Positions 1 to 5,942 of a DNA stretch of 5,942 nt are shown piece by piece. Each line of letters starts with the position of its first letter. The stretch's first letter is position 1. The position numbers and the translations under genes are program-made. Source of the DNA: Caldilineales bacterium. Lineage in GTDB: Bacteria > Chloroflexota > Anaerolineae > JAAEKA01. Below the pieces are notes generated by a model. It saw nothing but the letters and a program-made list of their open reading frames with translations. It did no database searches and was not told the DNA's origin. The stretch is taken from the NCBI GenBank assembly GCA_021463315.1, contig JAJTXO010000269.1, forward strand, positions 1 to 5,942, given 5' to 3'.

Positions 1-407
1 AGTGACCCTATGGTGCCAGCGACGTCGGCTGGTATAGCGGGCCGGCCGGCGACCTCCGTGAAGGGACCGTCGGTCTCGGTGAGCATTCGCTCGACAGGCA
101 ACGTCCGAACCAACGCGGAAGCCTTCTCGCTGCTCAGCATCGTGCCGTTGAGCGAGAAGTAGCACCCTAAGTCCAGCGCGCGCGCCGCCTCCGACTTGGA
201 TCCGGTGAACCAGTGCAAAACGACGCGATTTGTCCCTTGCGGCAAGTGCTCTTCAACATGATCGAGCACCGCTTTCGCTGCACGCACGCTGTGGACCGTG
301 ATGATCTTTCCGCCTGCCTTGGCACATGCTTTCAGCACATGCGTGAAGACGGACTTCTGAAGTTCCAACGACTTGTAGAAGCGAGGTCCAGCGTCAAGGC
401 CAACCTC
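1..407 (-). pseudogene. qatD: QatD-like TatD-family nuclease, 5'-truncated fragment
   Basis: TatD-family proteins are metal-dependent DNases with a TIM-barrel fold. The QatD branch is the nuclease of the four-gene Qat anti-phage system (qatABCD). Reading the minus strand in the phase whose codons occupy 201-203, 204-206 and so on gives an uninterrupted frame. Its motifs, in order, are EVGLDAGPRFYKS (about 407-369), ITVHS (His at 291-293), VLHWFTGS (His at 213-215) and TETDGPF (Asp at 69-71). Two metal-ligand His and the catalytic Asp of the family are therefore present. HWF and TETDGPF, in place of the usual HCF and TETDSP, point to QatD rather than housekeeping TatD. The N-terminal HxH metal site and roughly the first third of the protein are absent. 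Upstream of the GEEVGLD segment the frame stays open but I recognise nothing; that segment also has one Glu more than the usual GE[VI]GLD, and this may mark the breakpoint. The C-terminus lies beyond position 1. No QatA, QatB or QatC is visible. A stand-alone QatD-like nuclease is an alternative. The fragment is probably inactive. Confidence 0.75.
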
Positions 408-3400
408 TTCTCCAAGGAACGTGCGCTGACCATCGGCCAGGGCAAGCCGGTTCCCGCGCACTTCACGACTCAGTTGAGCGAGTTCCGCCTGAGAAACCAA
501 GCGCTGGATGCCGCGGCCATCGCAGCCGAAAGTCGCCAGCGCAAGCCAACCAGCCGGGCGCTGGGTCTGTTCCAGGTCGGACTGGATCGCCAGGTGAACA
601 GGGCCGATCTCAACTTGCAGCCGTCGAACCCTCCACTGGAACTGCAGCAGGTCGCCGCGCCCGCGCCGCCGGCCGAACGCGAGCGCATCCTGTTGCTGTG
701 GGGCAAGGACATTCGCAAGGGCATCCGCAACACGCTGGAGACCGACGAATCCTTCAACCTGACCCTCCAGGTTCAGCCGGGAGCGCCGCCATCCTACGAC
801 CTGGACCTGGCCTTGAAGCGTCTCTACGTTCTGGAGACGCCGCAGTTCAGCATCAACAACTATGCCGCCGGCGCACAATCGACCCTGAGCCGTTTCAGGC
901 CGGACGTCAAGGCGTGGGTCATCAGCGCGGCCAACCGCAACTACGAGCTGACCGAAGCCGAGTTCCAGCAGTTTCGGGCGCTGATGGCCATTTGGACCGC
1001 TTTTGGCGTCGTGCAAGCCGACGCGAACGACCCCACGCAAATCCGGGCCTTTTTCAAAGCGTTGGGAATCCAGGACGCCGACATCCAGCTTGCAGCGGCC
1101 GACGATGCGCATACCCTGCTGAGCAACCTGTCCAGCTTCGACTCCTCCTTCATCGACGTCAACAACCAGCCCGGCTGGTACATCCTGGACACCGGCGACG
1201 AGCAGTTCCTGATCAAGATCGTCGGCCAGCAGCCGCTCAAAACGGCCACGGAGCGTCTCAAGTTCAACTATGGCCCCAACACCAACCACGGCAATCCGCA
1301 GCCGCTGACGATGCACTTCGAGGCGGACGACGCGCTGGCCGCGTTCAACCCGTGGTCCGATTTTCGGGTTGAGTTTGTGCGGTTGAGCACCTTCGTGGTT
1401 CATGATCTGGTTCAGGACATGTTCGCCGGCGGAATCGACACGCTGCTCAGCCTGAAGACGCAGGAACGGGCCGAGATCGACTTTGGCGCGACCTATAAGC
1501 CGGGCGCCGCGGTCATCCCTCCCAACTACGATCGGGCGACCGGCGCGGTCAGGGCCGGGGTCGACTTCGACGGCGCTTACGGGCTGTACTACCGCGAGAT
1601 CTTCTTCCACGTTCCGTTCTTCATCGCCAACCAGCTCAACACCAACCAGAACTTCGCCGAAGCGCAGCGCTGGTATCACTACATCTTCAATCCGACGATT
1701 GTCGAGCCGACGAACCCGAACCCGTCGGCCAATCCCAACGACCGCTACTGGCAGTTTCGACCCTTCCGCGGCCTCTCGTTGGAGACCTTGCGCCAGATGC
1801 TGGCCAACACAGACGCGCTGGAGGAGTATCGCCAAGACCCCTTCGATCCGCACGCCATTGCACGGCTGCGCATCAACGCCTACCAGAAGGCGATTGTCAT
1901 GAAGTACATCGACAATCTGCTGGACTGGGGCGACAACCTGTTCAGCCAGGACACGCGGGAGTCGATCAACGCGGCCGCCCAGCTCTATGTACTGGCCTAC
2001 AACCTCCTGGGCGCCCGGCCCAAGACCAAGGCGATCAAGGAGCTGCGCGCCATCGGGACGCTGGAGGATGTACTGGCCAACGAATCCGCGCAGAAGAGCG
2101 GCCTGCCCGACTTCATCGTCGAGCTGGGGCGACAGTTGGCAACGCCCGCGCTGGCCGGCGCGGCGGCCATGACGCCAAACAACGCGATCGTCACCGATTT
2201 CTGTGTCGTCGAGAACGAGCAGTTCATGGGCTACTGGGACCGGGTCGAGGACCGCCTCTACAAGATCCGCCACAGCCTGAACATCGAAGGCACGTTCCGC
2301 CAACTGGCGCTCTTCCAGCCGCCCAGCAACCCCATGGACCTGGTGCGGGCAATCGCTGGCGGGCGCGACCTGGGCAGTGTGTTGCAGGACAGGAACGTGC
2401 CCGTGCCGCACTATCGCTACGCCACCATGTGGACGCGCGCCCGGGACATCGCCTCCTCGGTCAACGAACTGGGATCGGCTCTCCTGGACGCCCTGGAGAA
2501 GAAGGACGCGCAAGCGCTGGTCATCCTGCAGAACATCCAGGACGAAGAAGACCTCAACCTGGCGAAAAGTATCCTGGAAAAGGAACTGAAGATCGCCGAG
2601 GAAACCATTGAGGCGCTCCACATCAGCAAGGAAAGCATCCAGGCGCGCCACGACCGCTTCGACCGCCTGATCGCCGAGGGTCTGATAGCCGGTGAGCATG
2701 CCTGGCTGACTCTGAAAGGTATCTCCCTCGCCCTGAAGGTGGGGGCGGGCGTTGCCAAGGTTGTCAAGGAAGCCACAGGCGGGATACCGGATGCCGAGAT
2801 TGGCGGCGCGGGCTTTGGCGGCAGTCCCACGGCAACCATTACCTTTGGGGGCAGCGTGGTCGACGCCATTCCCGGGATGGTTGCCGAAGGGCTGGATGCG
2901 GCCGCAAGCGCCCTGGATGACGGCGCTGAGATCGCCGCGCAGGTAGCTGAGCATGAACGCCGCGCGGCCGAGTGGAAGTTCGAGAAAACCATCGCCAGCC
3001 ATGAGCTGAGGGAGATCGACCGGCAGTTGGCCATCGCCGGCCTGCAACTGGAGATCGCCAGGCATCAGCTCGTCATCCACGCCAATGAGATCAAGCAGAA
3101 CAACGACCTTGCTGAGTTCTTTCACAGCAAGTTCAGCAATCAGGAACTCTACACCTGGATGATCAGCCGCCTTGCCGGACTCTACTTCCAGGCCTACAAG
3201 CTGGCCTACGAGTACGCCAAGTCGGCGGAGAAGGCCTTGCAGTTCGAACTGCCGACGACACAGAGCTTCATCAGCTTTGGCCATTGGGACAGCCTGAAGA
3301 AGGGCCTGCTGGCTGGCGAATCGCTGCTGCTGGAGCTTGACCGCATGGAGAAGGCGCACCTGGACCAGGACAGTCGCTTCCAGGAGATCGAAAAGAGGAT

Positions 3401-3977
3401 CTCCATGAAGAGGTCGCTGCCGGCGGCGCTGGCTGAGCTGACCAGCAACGGCAAGGCGGACTTCCAGTTGGGCGAGGCGCTCTTCGACAAGGACTTCCCC
3501 GGCCACTATGCCCGCATGATCAAGACCATTGGCATCTCGTTCAAGACGTCGAGCGCCGTCGATCCCTACGACTCGCTCTATGCGACGCTGATCCAACTGG
3601 GCAGCCGAACGCTGCTGGAACCTAACATCGACGCGGTGCGCTATCTGATGGGCGTCGACGGCGCTGAGCAGCCCGACACGAGCGTTCTGCGCACCAACTG
3701 GCGCGCCAACCAGCAGGTGGCGATCTCCAGGATCGACGACGAGGAAGGTGACGACGGCATGTTCGCGCTGGACTTCTTCTTCGACAACCGCTACTTCCCC
3801 TTCGAAGGGACAGGCGCCGTCTCAGCTTGGCGACTGGAGATCTCCAAGGCGCCGGAGGGTTTCGACCTCAGCAGCATCACCGATGTCGTCATCCACCTGC
3901 GCTACACGGCCAAGTATGACAGCGGCGCCTTCAAGCAGGCGGTCCAGAACGAGATACGCGGGCTGCAAGCGCCCTGA
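213..3977 (+). CDS. TcA-type Tc (ABC) toxin subunit, C-terminal half; true N-terminus missing
   Basis: TcA subunits form a pentameric injection channel that docks a TcB-TcC cocoon and translocates its toxic payload. The frame opens with GTG at 213 and ends with TGA at 3975-3977 (1,254 codons). Residue numbers here count from that GTG. Residues 1 to about 64 are in-register antisense of the QatD-like gene and are probably not protein. Credible toxin sequence follows: a helical shell segment with YYREIFFHVPFF and RWYHYIFNPT (459-495), a YWQFRPF and NLLGARP region (512-603), and GYWDRVEDRLYKIRHSLNI (673-691), all in the order known for TcA. Next come two long charged amphipathic helices (about 760-850 and 890-970) around a Gly/Ala-rich tip (GIPDAEIGGAGFGGSP, 857-872), as in the channel hairpin. 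The TcB-binding region follows, with MKRSLPAALAELTSNGKADF (1065-1084), LFDKDFPGHYARMIKTIGIS (1090-1109) and DVVIHLRYTAKYD (1224-1236). Full TcA proteins usually exceed 2,000 residues, so about half is missing. In-frame ATGs at 258 and 339 lie in the antisense stretch, and none occurs between there and 984. The gene could instead be the second half of a split TcA (TcaB type). No TcB or TcC is in view. Confidence 0.85.
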   Translation: MQNDAICPLRQVLFNMIEHRFRCTHAVDRDDLSACLGTCFQHMREDGLLKFQRLVEARSSVKANLFSKERALTIGQGKPVPAHFTTQLSEFRLRNQALDAAAIAAESRQRKPTSRALGLFQVGLDRQVNRADLNLQPSNPPLELQQVAAPAPPAERERILLLWGKDIRKGIRNTLETDESFNLTLQVQPGAPPSYDLDLALKRLYVLETPQFSINNYAAGAQSTLSRFRPDVKAWVISAANRNYELTEAEFQQFRALMAIWTAFGVVQADANDPTQIRAFFKALGIQDADIQLAAADDAHTLLSNLSSFDSSFIDVNNQPGWYILDTGDEQFLIKIVGQQPLKTATERLKFNYGPNTNHGNPQPLTMHFEADDALAAFNPWSDFRVEFVRLSTFVVHDLVQDMFAGGIDTLLSLKTQERAEIDFGATYKPGAAVIPPNYDRATGAVRAGVDFDGAYGLYYREIFFHVPFFIANQLNTNQNFAEAQRWYHYIFNPTIVEPTNPNPSANPNDRYWQFRPFRGLSLETLRQMLANTDALEEYRQDPFDPHAIARLRINAYQKAIVMKYIDNLLDWGDNLFSQDTRESINAAAQLYVLAYNLLGARPKTKAIKELRAIGTLEDVLANESAQKSGLPDFIVELGRQLATPALAGAAAMTPNNAIVTDFCVVENEQFMGYWDRVEDRLYKIRHSLNIEGTFRQLALFQPPSNPMDLVRAIAGGRDLGSVLQDRNVPVPHYRYATMWTRARDIASSVNELGSALLDALEKKDAQALVILQNIQDEEDLNLAKSILEKELKIAEETIEALHISKESIQARHDRFDRLIAEGLIAGEHAWLTLKGISLALKVGAGVAKVVKEATGGIPDAEIGGAGFGGSPTATITFGGSVVDAIPGMVAEGLDAAASALDDGAEIAAQVAEHERRAAEWKFEKTIASHELREIDRQLAIAGLQLEIARHQLVIHANEIKQNNDLAEFFHSKFSNQELYTWMISRLAGLYFQAYKLAYEYAKSAEKALQFELPTTQSFISFGHWDSLKKGLLAGESLLLELDRMEKAHLDQDSRFQEIEKRISMKRSLPAALAELTSNGKADFQLGEALFDKDFPGHYARMIKTIGISFKTSSAVDPYDSLYATLIQLGSRTLLEPNIDAVRYLMGVDGAEQPDTSVLRTNWRANQQVAISRIDDEEGDDGMFALDFFFDNRYFPFEGTGAVSAWRLEISKAPEGFDLSSITDVVIHLRYTAKYDSGAFKQAVQNEIRGLQAP
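395..500. other. Junction between truncated QatD-like gene and truncated TcA gene
   Basis: Below about 405 the minus strand encodes recognisable QatD-like nuclease. Above it that homology stops, and the plus strand becomes the leading part of the TcA frame. By hand count, third-codon GC of the plus frame is 36 of 58 codons for 213-386 and 55 of 70 codons for 405-614, a modest shift. I cannot fix the breakpoint to the base: the plus-frame residues from about 65 to 130 match nothing I recognise, so the real join could lie as far right as about 600. I saw no inverted repeats, transposase remnants or target-site duplication at the join. Confidence 0.55.
2490..3122 (+). other. Channel-forming coiled-coil hairpin region of the TcA protein
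   Basis: Residues about 760-970 of the toxin frame form two long helical stretches rich in Glu, Lys, Ala, Ile and Leu. They flank a low-charge Gly/Ala/Val-rich segment (about 841-905) containing GAGVAK, GGAGFGGSP and ATITFGGSVVDAIPG. In characterised TcA proteins the equivalent part is the central translocation channel, whose tip inserts into the host membrane after the shell opens. The assignment rests on domain order and on the IPD-GGxGFGGSP-type tip motif. Exact boundaries are estimated. Confidence 0.7.
3033..3917 (+). other. TcB-binding C-terminal domain of the TcA protein
   Basis: Residues about 941-1235 correspond to the C-terminal domain by which TcA docks its TcB partner. The recognisable pieces are the helical EIKQNNDLAEFFHSKFSNQE (959-978) and LYTWMISRLAGLYFQAYKLA (979-998), then LGEALFDKDFPGHYARMIK (1086-1104), AWRLEI (1205-1210) and the final strand DVVIHLRYTA (1224-1233). 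All are complete and unbroken, so this end of the toxin looks intact even though the other end is lost. No TcB gene lies in the window. Confidence 0.8.
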
Positions 3978-4022
3978 GTGCGCGGCTGAACCAGCGCTGA
4001 AAGACTCGATTGGCACGCTGCC

Positions 4023-4106
4023 ATGAAACATCGACGGGACTTCGCTCTGAGCCTGCTGCTGGCCGCGTGCCTTGTGTTGTTGCCCGCCATCAGCCTGGGG
4101 CAGGCG
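4023..4106 (+). other. Sec signal peptide
   Basis: The first 28 residues have a basic start (MKHRR), a hydrophobic core rich in Leu and Ala (about 7-23) and a polar end at SLGQA, a plausible signal-peptidase I site before NPTPPGG. Cys16 lies inside the hydrophobic core with no lipobox-like spacing to a mature end, so a lipoprotein is less likely. Confidence 0.8.
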
Positions 4107-5942
4107 AACCCGACCCCTCCGGGTGGACTCTACGTGGTGCAGCCGGGCGACACCTGGCAGACCATTGCCGCGCGCACGGGCTATTCGGTGGCCGAGCTCG
4201 CGACCGCCTATCCAAACAGGCAGCTTTACGTAGGGCTGGTCATCCGCCTGCCGGGCACGGAGCAGCCCGCGACGGCAACCCCTGCCGCGCCGCTGCTGTC
4301 GCTGCCGCGCCAACAGGTGTCCGTCGCCTATGGCCGCTGGATGGAGGGCAGCCTGGGCACGTCGCTGGACGTGACGCTGGAGGGCATTGGGGTGGGGTTC
4401 GACATCGGCGACGGCGTGCATCCCGCGTGGTGCATCGAGGTTGGCCAGCAGACCGTCGGCAGCACCCGCGCCCGGCTGTTTGCCAGCACCGACCCGCGCC
4501 TGCCCTATGCGCTGCAGCGACTGCCGTGGGGCAAGATCAACTACCTGCTGAACCACAAACAGGGCAACGCGCGCGACGTGCAGACCGCGCTGTGGCAGGT
4601 GCTGGGACAGTCGGATCCCAAACTGCCGACGACCGAAGCAGGTCGGGCGATGGCAGCGGCGGCTGAACAGAACCCGGCGTTCGTGCCTGCGCCCGGCGAG
4701 ATCATCGCGATTGTCGTCTACTCCGACGGCATGAACAAGACGCCAGGCAACTTTCAGGAGGTGATTGTCGAGCTGCGCGTGCCGACGCCAACGCCAACCG
4801 CGACGCCGACTGCCGCGGACGTGACGGTCACTGGCACACCAACCGCGACACCGACTGCCGCGGGCGGGACGATCACCGCGACGCCGACCGCGACGCCGAC
4901 TGTCGCGGGCGAGACGATCACCGCGACGCCGACCGCGACGCCGACTGCCGCGGGCGAGACGATCACCGCGACGCCGACCGCGACGCCGACTGCCGCGGGC
5001 GGGACGGCCACTGCGACGTCGACTGCCGCGGGCGGGACGGCTACCGCGACGCCAACCGCGACGCCAACTGCTGCGGGCGGGACAGCCACCGTCACGCCGA
5101 CCGCGACGCTGACCGCTGTGGGCGATGCAATCACCGCGACGCCGACCGCGACGCCGACTACCGGCGCCGGGACGATCACCGCCACGCCGACAGCGACACC
5201 GACTGCCGCGGGTGGGACGGCCACGCCGACTGCGACGCCGACCGCTGCGGGTGAAGCGCTCACCGCCACGCCGACCGCGACGCCGACCACTGTGGGCGAA
5301 GCAATCACCGCGACGCCGACTACCGCGGGCGGAACGATTACAGCCACACTGACCGCTACGCCGACCGCGACGCCGACTGCCGCGGGTGGGACGGCCACCG
5401 CTACGCCGACCGCGACGCCGACTGCCACGGACGTGACAGTCACTGGCACGCCGACCGCGACGCCGACTACCGCGGGCGGGACGGTCATCGCCACGGCGAC
5501 CGCGACGCCGACTGCCACGGGCGGGACGGCCACTGGCACACCGACCGCGACGCCGACCGCCGCGGGCGGGACGGTCATCGCCACGCCGACAGCGACGCCG
5601 ACTGCCGGGGACGAAACAGCCACCGCGACGCCGACTGTCGTAGGCGAAGCAATCACGGCCACGCCGACCGCGACGCCGACTACCGCGGACGGGACGGTCA
5701 TCGCCACGCCGACCGCGACGCCGACTGCCACGGGCGGGACGGCCACTGGCACGCCGACCGCGACGCCGACTGCCGCGGACGGGACGGCCACCGCCACACC
5801 GACCGCGACGCCGACTGCCGCGGGCGAGACGGCTACCGCCACGCCAACCGCGACGCCAACTGCTGCGGGCGGGACAGCCACCGTCACGCCAACCGTGACG
5901 CCGACTGCCGCGGACGGGACGGCCACTGGCACACCGACCGCG
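4023..5942 (+). CDS. Secreted LysM / putative thioester-domain surface protein with Thr-Pro repeat stalk (partial)
   Basis: The frame is open from ATG 4023 to the window edge (640 codons, no stop). An in-frame TGA at 3987 leaves ATG 4023 as the only plausible start. No good Shine-Dalgarno sequence precedes it; the nearest purine run, GAAAG at 3999-4003, is about 20 bp away. Domains in order: signal peptide (1-28), one LysM (37-77), a compact domain (about 97-253) and a Thr/Pro/Ala repeat stalk (255 onward). The compact domain has the two signatures of thioester adhesin domains, WCIE with Cys137 and VQTALW with Gln187. In characterised members these residues form an internal Cys-Gln thioester that bonds covalently to host or surface amines. 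LysM binds N-acetylglucosamine polymers such as peptidoglycan or chitin. The C-terminal anchor is not in view. The gene lies 45 bp after the toxin stop on the same strand with no hairpin terminator between, so co-transcription is plausible. I do not recognise a named orthologue, and its function as an adhesin is inferred. Confidence 0.85.
   Translation, partial: MKHRRDFALSLLLAACLVLLPAISLGQANPTPPGGLYVVQPGDTWQTIAARTGYSVAELATAYPNRQLYVGLVIRLPGTEQPATATPAAPLLSLPRQQVSVAYGRWMEGSLGTSLDVTLEGIGVGFDIGDGVHPAWCIEVGQQTVGSTRARLFASTDPRLPYALQRLPWGKINYLLNHKQGNARDVQTALWQVLGQSDPKLPTTEAGRAMAAAAEQNPAFVPAPGEIIAIVVYSDGMNKTPGNFQEVIVELRVPTPTPTATPTAADVTVTGTPTATPTAAGGTITATPTATPTVAGETITATPTATPTAAGETITATPTATPTAAGGTATATSTAAGGTATATPTATPTAAGGTATVTPTATLTAVGDAITATPTATPTTGAGTITATPTATPTAAGGTATPTATPTAAGEALTATPTATPTTVGEAITATPTTAGGTITATLTATPTATPTAAGGTATATPTATPTATDVTVTGTPTATPTTAGGTVIATATATPTATGGTATGTPTATPTAAGGTVIATPTATPTAGDETATATPTVVGEAITATPTATPTTADGTVIATPTATPTATGGTATGTPTATPTAADGTATATPTATPTAAGETATATPTATPTAAGGTATVTPTVTPTAADGTATGTPTA
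4131..4253 (+). other. LysM domain
   Basis: Residues 37-77 begin with YVVQPGDTWQTIAARTGYS, continue with VAELATAYPN and finish with LYVGLVIRLP. This is the usual LysM order: YxVxxGDTxxxIA, a helix with xxELxxxN, then the xxVGxxIxIP strand. It is a single copy at the mature N-terminus, where it could dock the protein to cell-wall glycan. The second half is slightly shorter than the common form. Confidence 0.88.
4311..4784 (+). other. Putative Cys-Gln thioester domain
   Basis: Residues about 97-254 lie between LysM and stalk. The segment HPAWCIEVGQ (Cys137, codon 4431-4433) matches the [YFW]C[IV][ED] signature. INYLLNHKQG followed by DVQTALWQVLG (Gln187, codon 4581-4583) matches the hydrophobic-Gln-x-Ala-hydrophobic-Trp signature of thioester domains. 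The segment ends with PGEIIAIVVYSDG and FQEVIVELRVP, typical closing beta strands. The Cys-to-Gln spacing of 50 residues is short compared with the classical Gram-positive adhesins as I remember them. Bond formation cannot be seen from sequence. A related beta-sandwich without the bond is the alternative. Confidence 0.65.
4785..5942 (+). repeat. Coding minisatellite, 45-bp unit encoding Thr/Pro/Ala stalk
   Basis: About 26 tandem units fill this stretch and continue past the window edge. The commonest protein unit is TPTATPTAAGGTITA (15 residues, 45 bp). The first seven positions are nearly fixed, and the AAGGTIT part varies (AAGETIT, TAGGTVI, ATDVTVT, AADGTAT). Several units are 11 residues long, having lost one TPTA (12 bp), for example near 5008-5040 and 5305-5337, and all changes keep the frame. 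Longer copies occur: 5036-5098 recurs at 5828-5890 with one mismatch, and 5481-5557 recurs at 5694-5770 with two. The encoded segment is Thr-rich, extended and probably O-glycosylated (inference), like stalks that hold a binding domain away from the cell. Confidence 0.95.

Noticed and set aside
698..1372. A 224-codon plus-strand open frame inside the toxin gene
   Set aside because: It is the shifted frame of the TcA gene, low in hydrophobic residues and without motifs. The main frame stays open throughout and carries the family motifs.
2417..3034. A 205-codon minus-strand open frame over the channel region
   Set aside because: It is Ser/Arg/Ala-rich antisense of the coiled-coil segment with no recognisable family.
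3992..3999. The palindrome CAGCGCTG in the gap after the toxin gene
   Set aside because: It has no loop, no flanking stem extension and no T-run, so it does not qualify as a terminator. An 8-bp palindrome is expected by chance in GC-rich DNA.
3822..4556. A 244-codon minus-strand open frame spanning the end of the toxin gene and the start of the surface protein
   Set aside because: It overlaps two well-supported plus-strand genes, has no recognisable motif and is Arg/Gln/Ala-rich as expected for antisense of GC-rich coding DNA.
4010..4666. A 218-codon plus-strand open frame overlapping the LysM gene
   Set aside because: It is out of frame with the LysM and thioester signatures and has a shadow-like Arg/Ala/Gly composition with no domain.
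4754..5932. A 392-codon minus-strand open frame rich in Val, Gly, Ala and Pro over the repeat array
   Set aside because: It is the antisense of the ACG-CCG-ACC-GCG type repeat, which contains no stop triplets on the reverse strand. The plus strand continues a gene with a signal peptide and recognisable domains into the same bases.
4785..5942. CRISPR-like repeat array
   Set aside because: The units are contiguous with no unique spacers, and they keep a single reading frame encoding TPTATPT, so this is a coding minisatellite.

Overview
The window is high-GC bacterial DNA holding three protein-coding segments, two of them cut by the window edges. The lineage is most likely Chloroflexota. I infer this from the long Thr-Pro-Ala stalk of TPTATPT type, the LysM exoprotein architecture, the high GC3 and the weak ribosome-binding site. 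No rRNA or other marker is present, so this is a moderate-confidence inference.

Positions 1 to about 405, minus strand: the C-terminal part of a TatD-family metal-dependent nuclease of the QatD type. It carries the HWFTGS and TETDGPF motifs. Its N-terminal third, with the HxH metal site, is missing: recognisable sequence stops near 405 and is replaced by unrelated DNA. The end nearest position 1 runs out of the window.

About 405 to 3977, plus strand: the C-terminal half of a TcA-type subunit of a Tc (ABC) toxin complex. It covers the last part of the alpha-helical shell, the channel-forming coiled-coil hairpin and the TcB-binding domain. The open frame formally begins at a GTG at 213, but its first 60 or so codons are the exact in-register antisense of the nuclease gene and are not believable as toxin. 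The two genes therefore meet head to head, each without its 5' end. This suggests a rearrangement, or possibly an assembly chimera.

4023 to 5942, plus strand, running off the end: a secreted, modular surface protein 45 bp behind the toxin gene. It has a signal peptide, one LysM domain, a domain with the two hallmarks of a Cys-Gln thioester adhesin domain (Cys137 and Gln187), and then a Thr/Pro/Ala stalk of at least 386 residues made of about 26 copies of a 15-residue (45 bp) repeat. The C-terminal anchor is not in the window.

No RNA genes, CRISPR arrays, insertion-sequence ends or clear terminators were seen. The most notable points are the nuclease/toxin junction, the putative thioester surface protein and the coding minisatellite.
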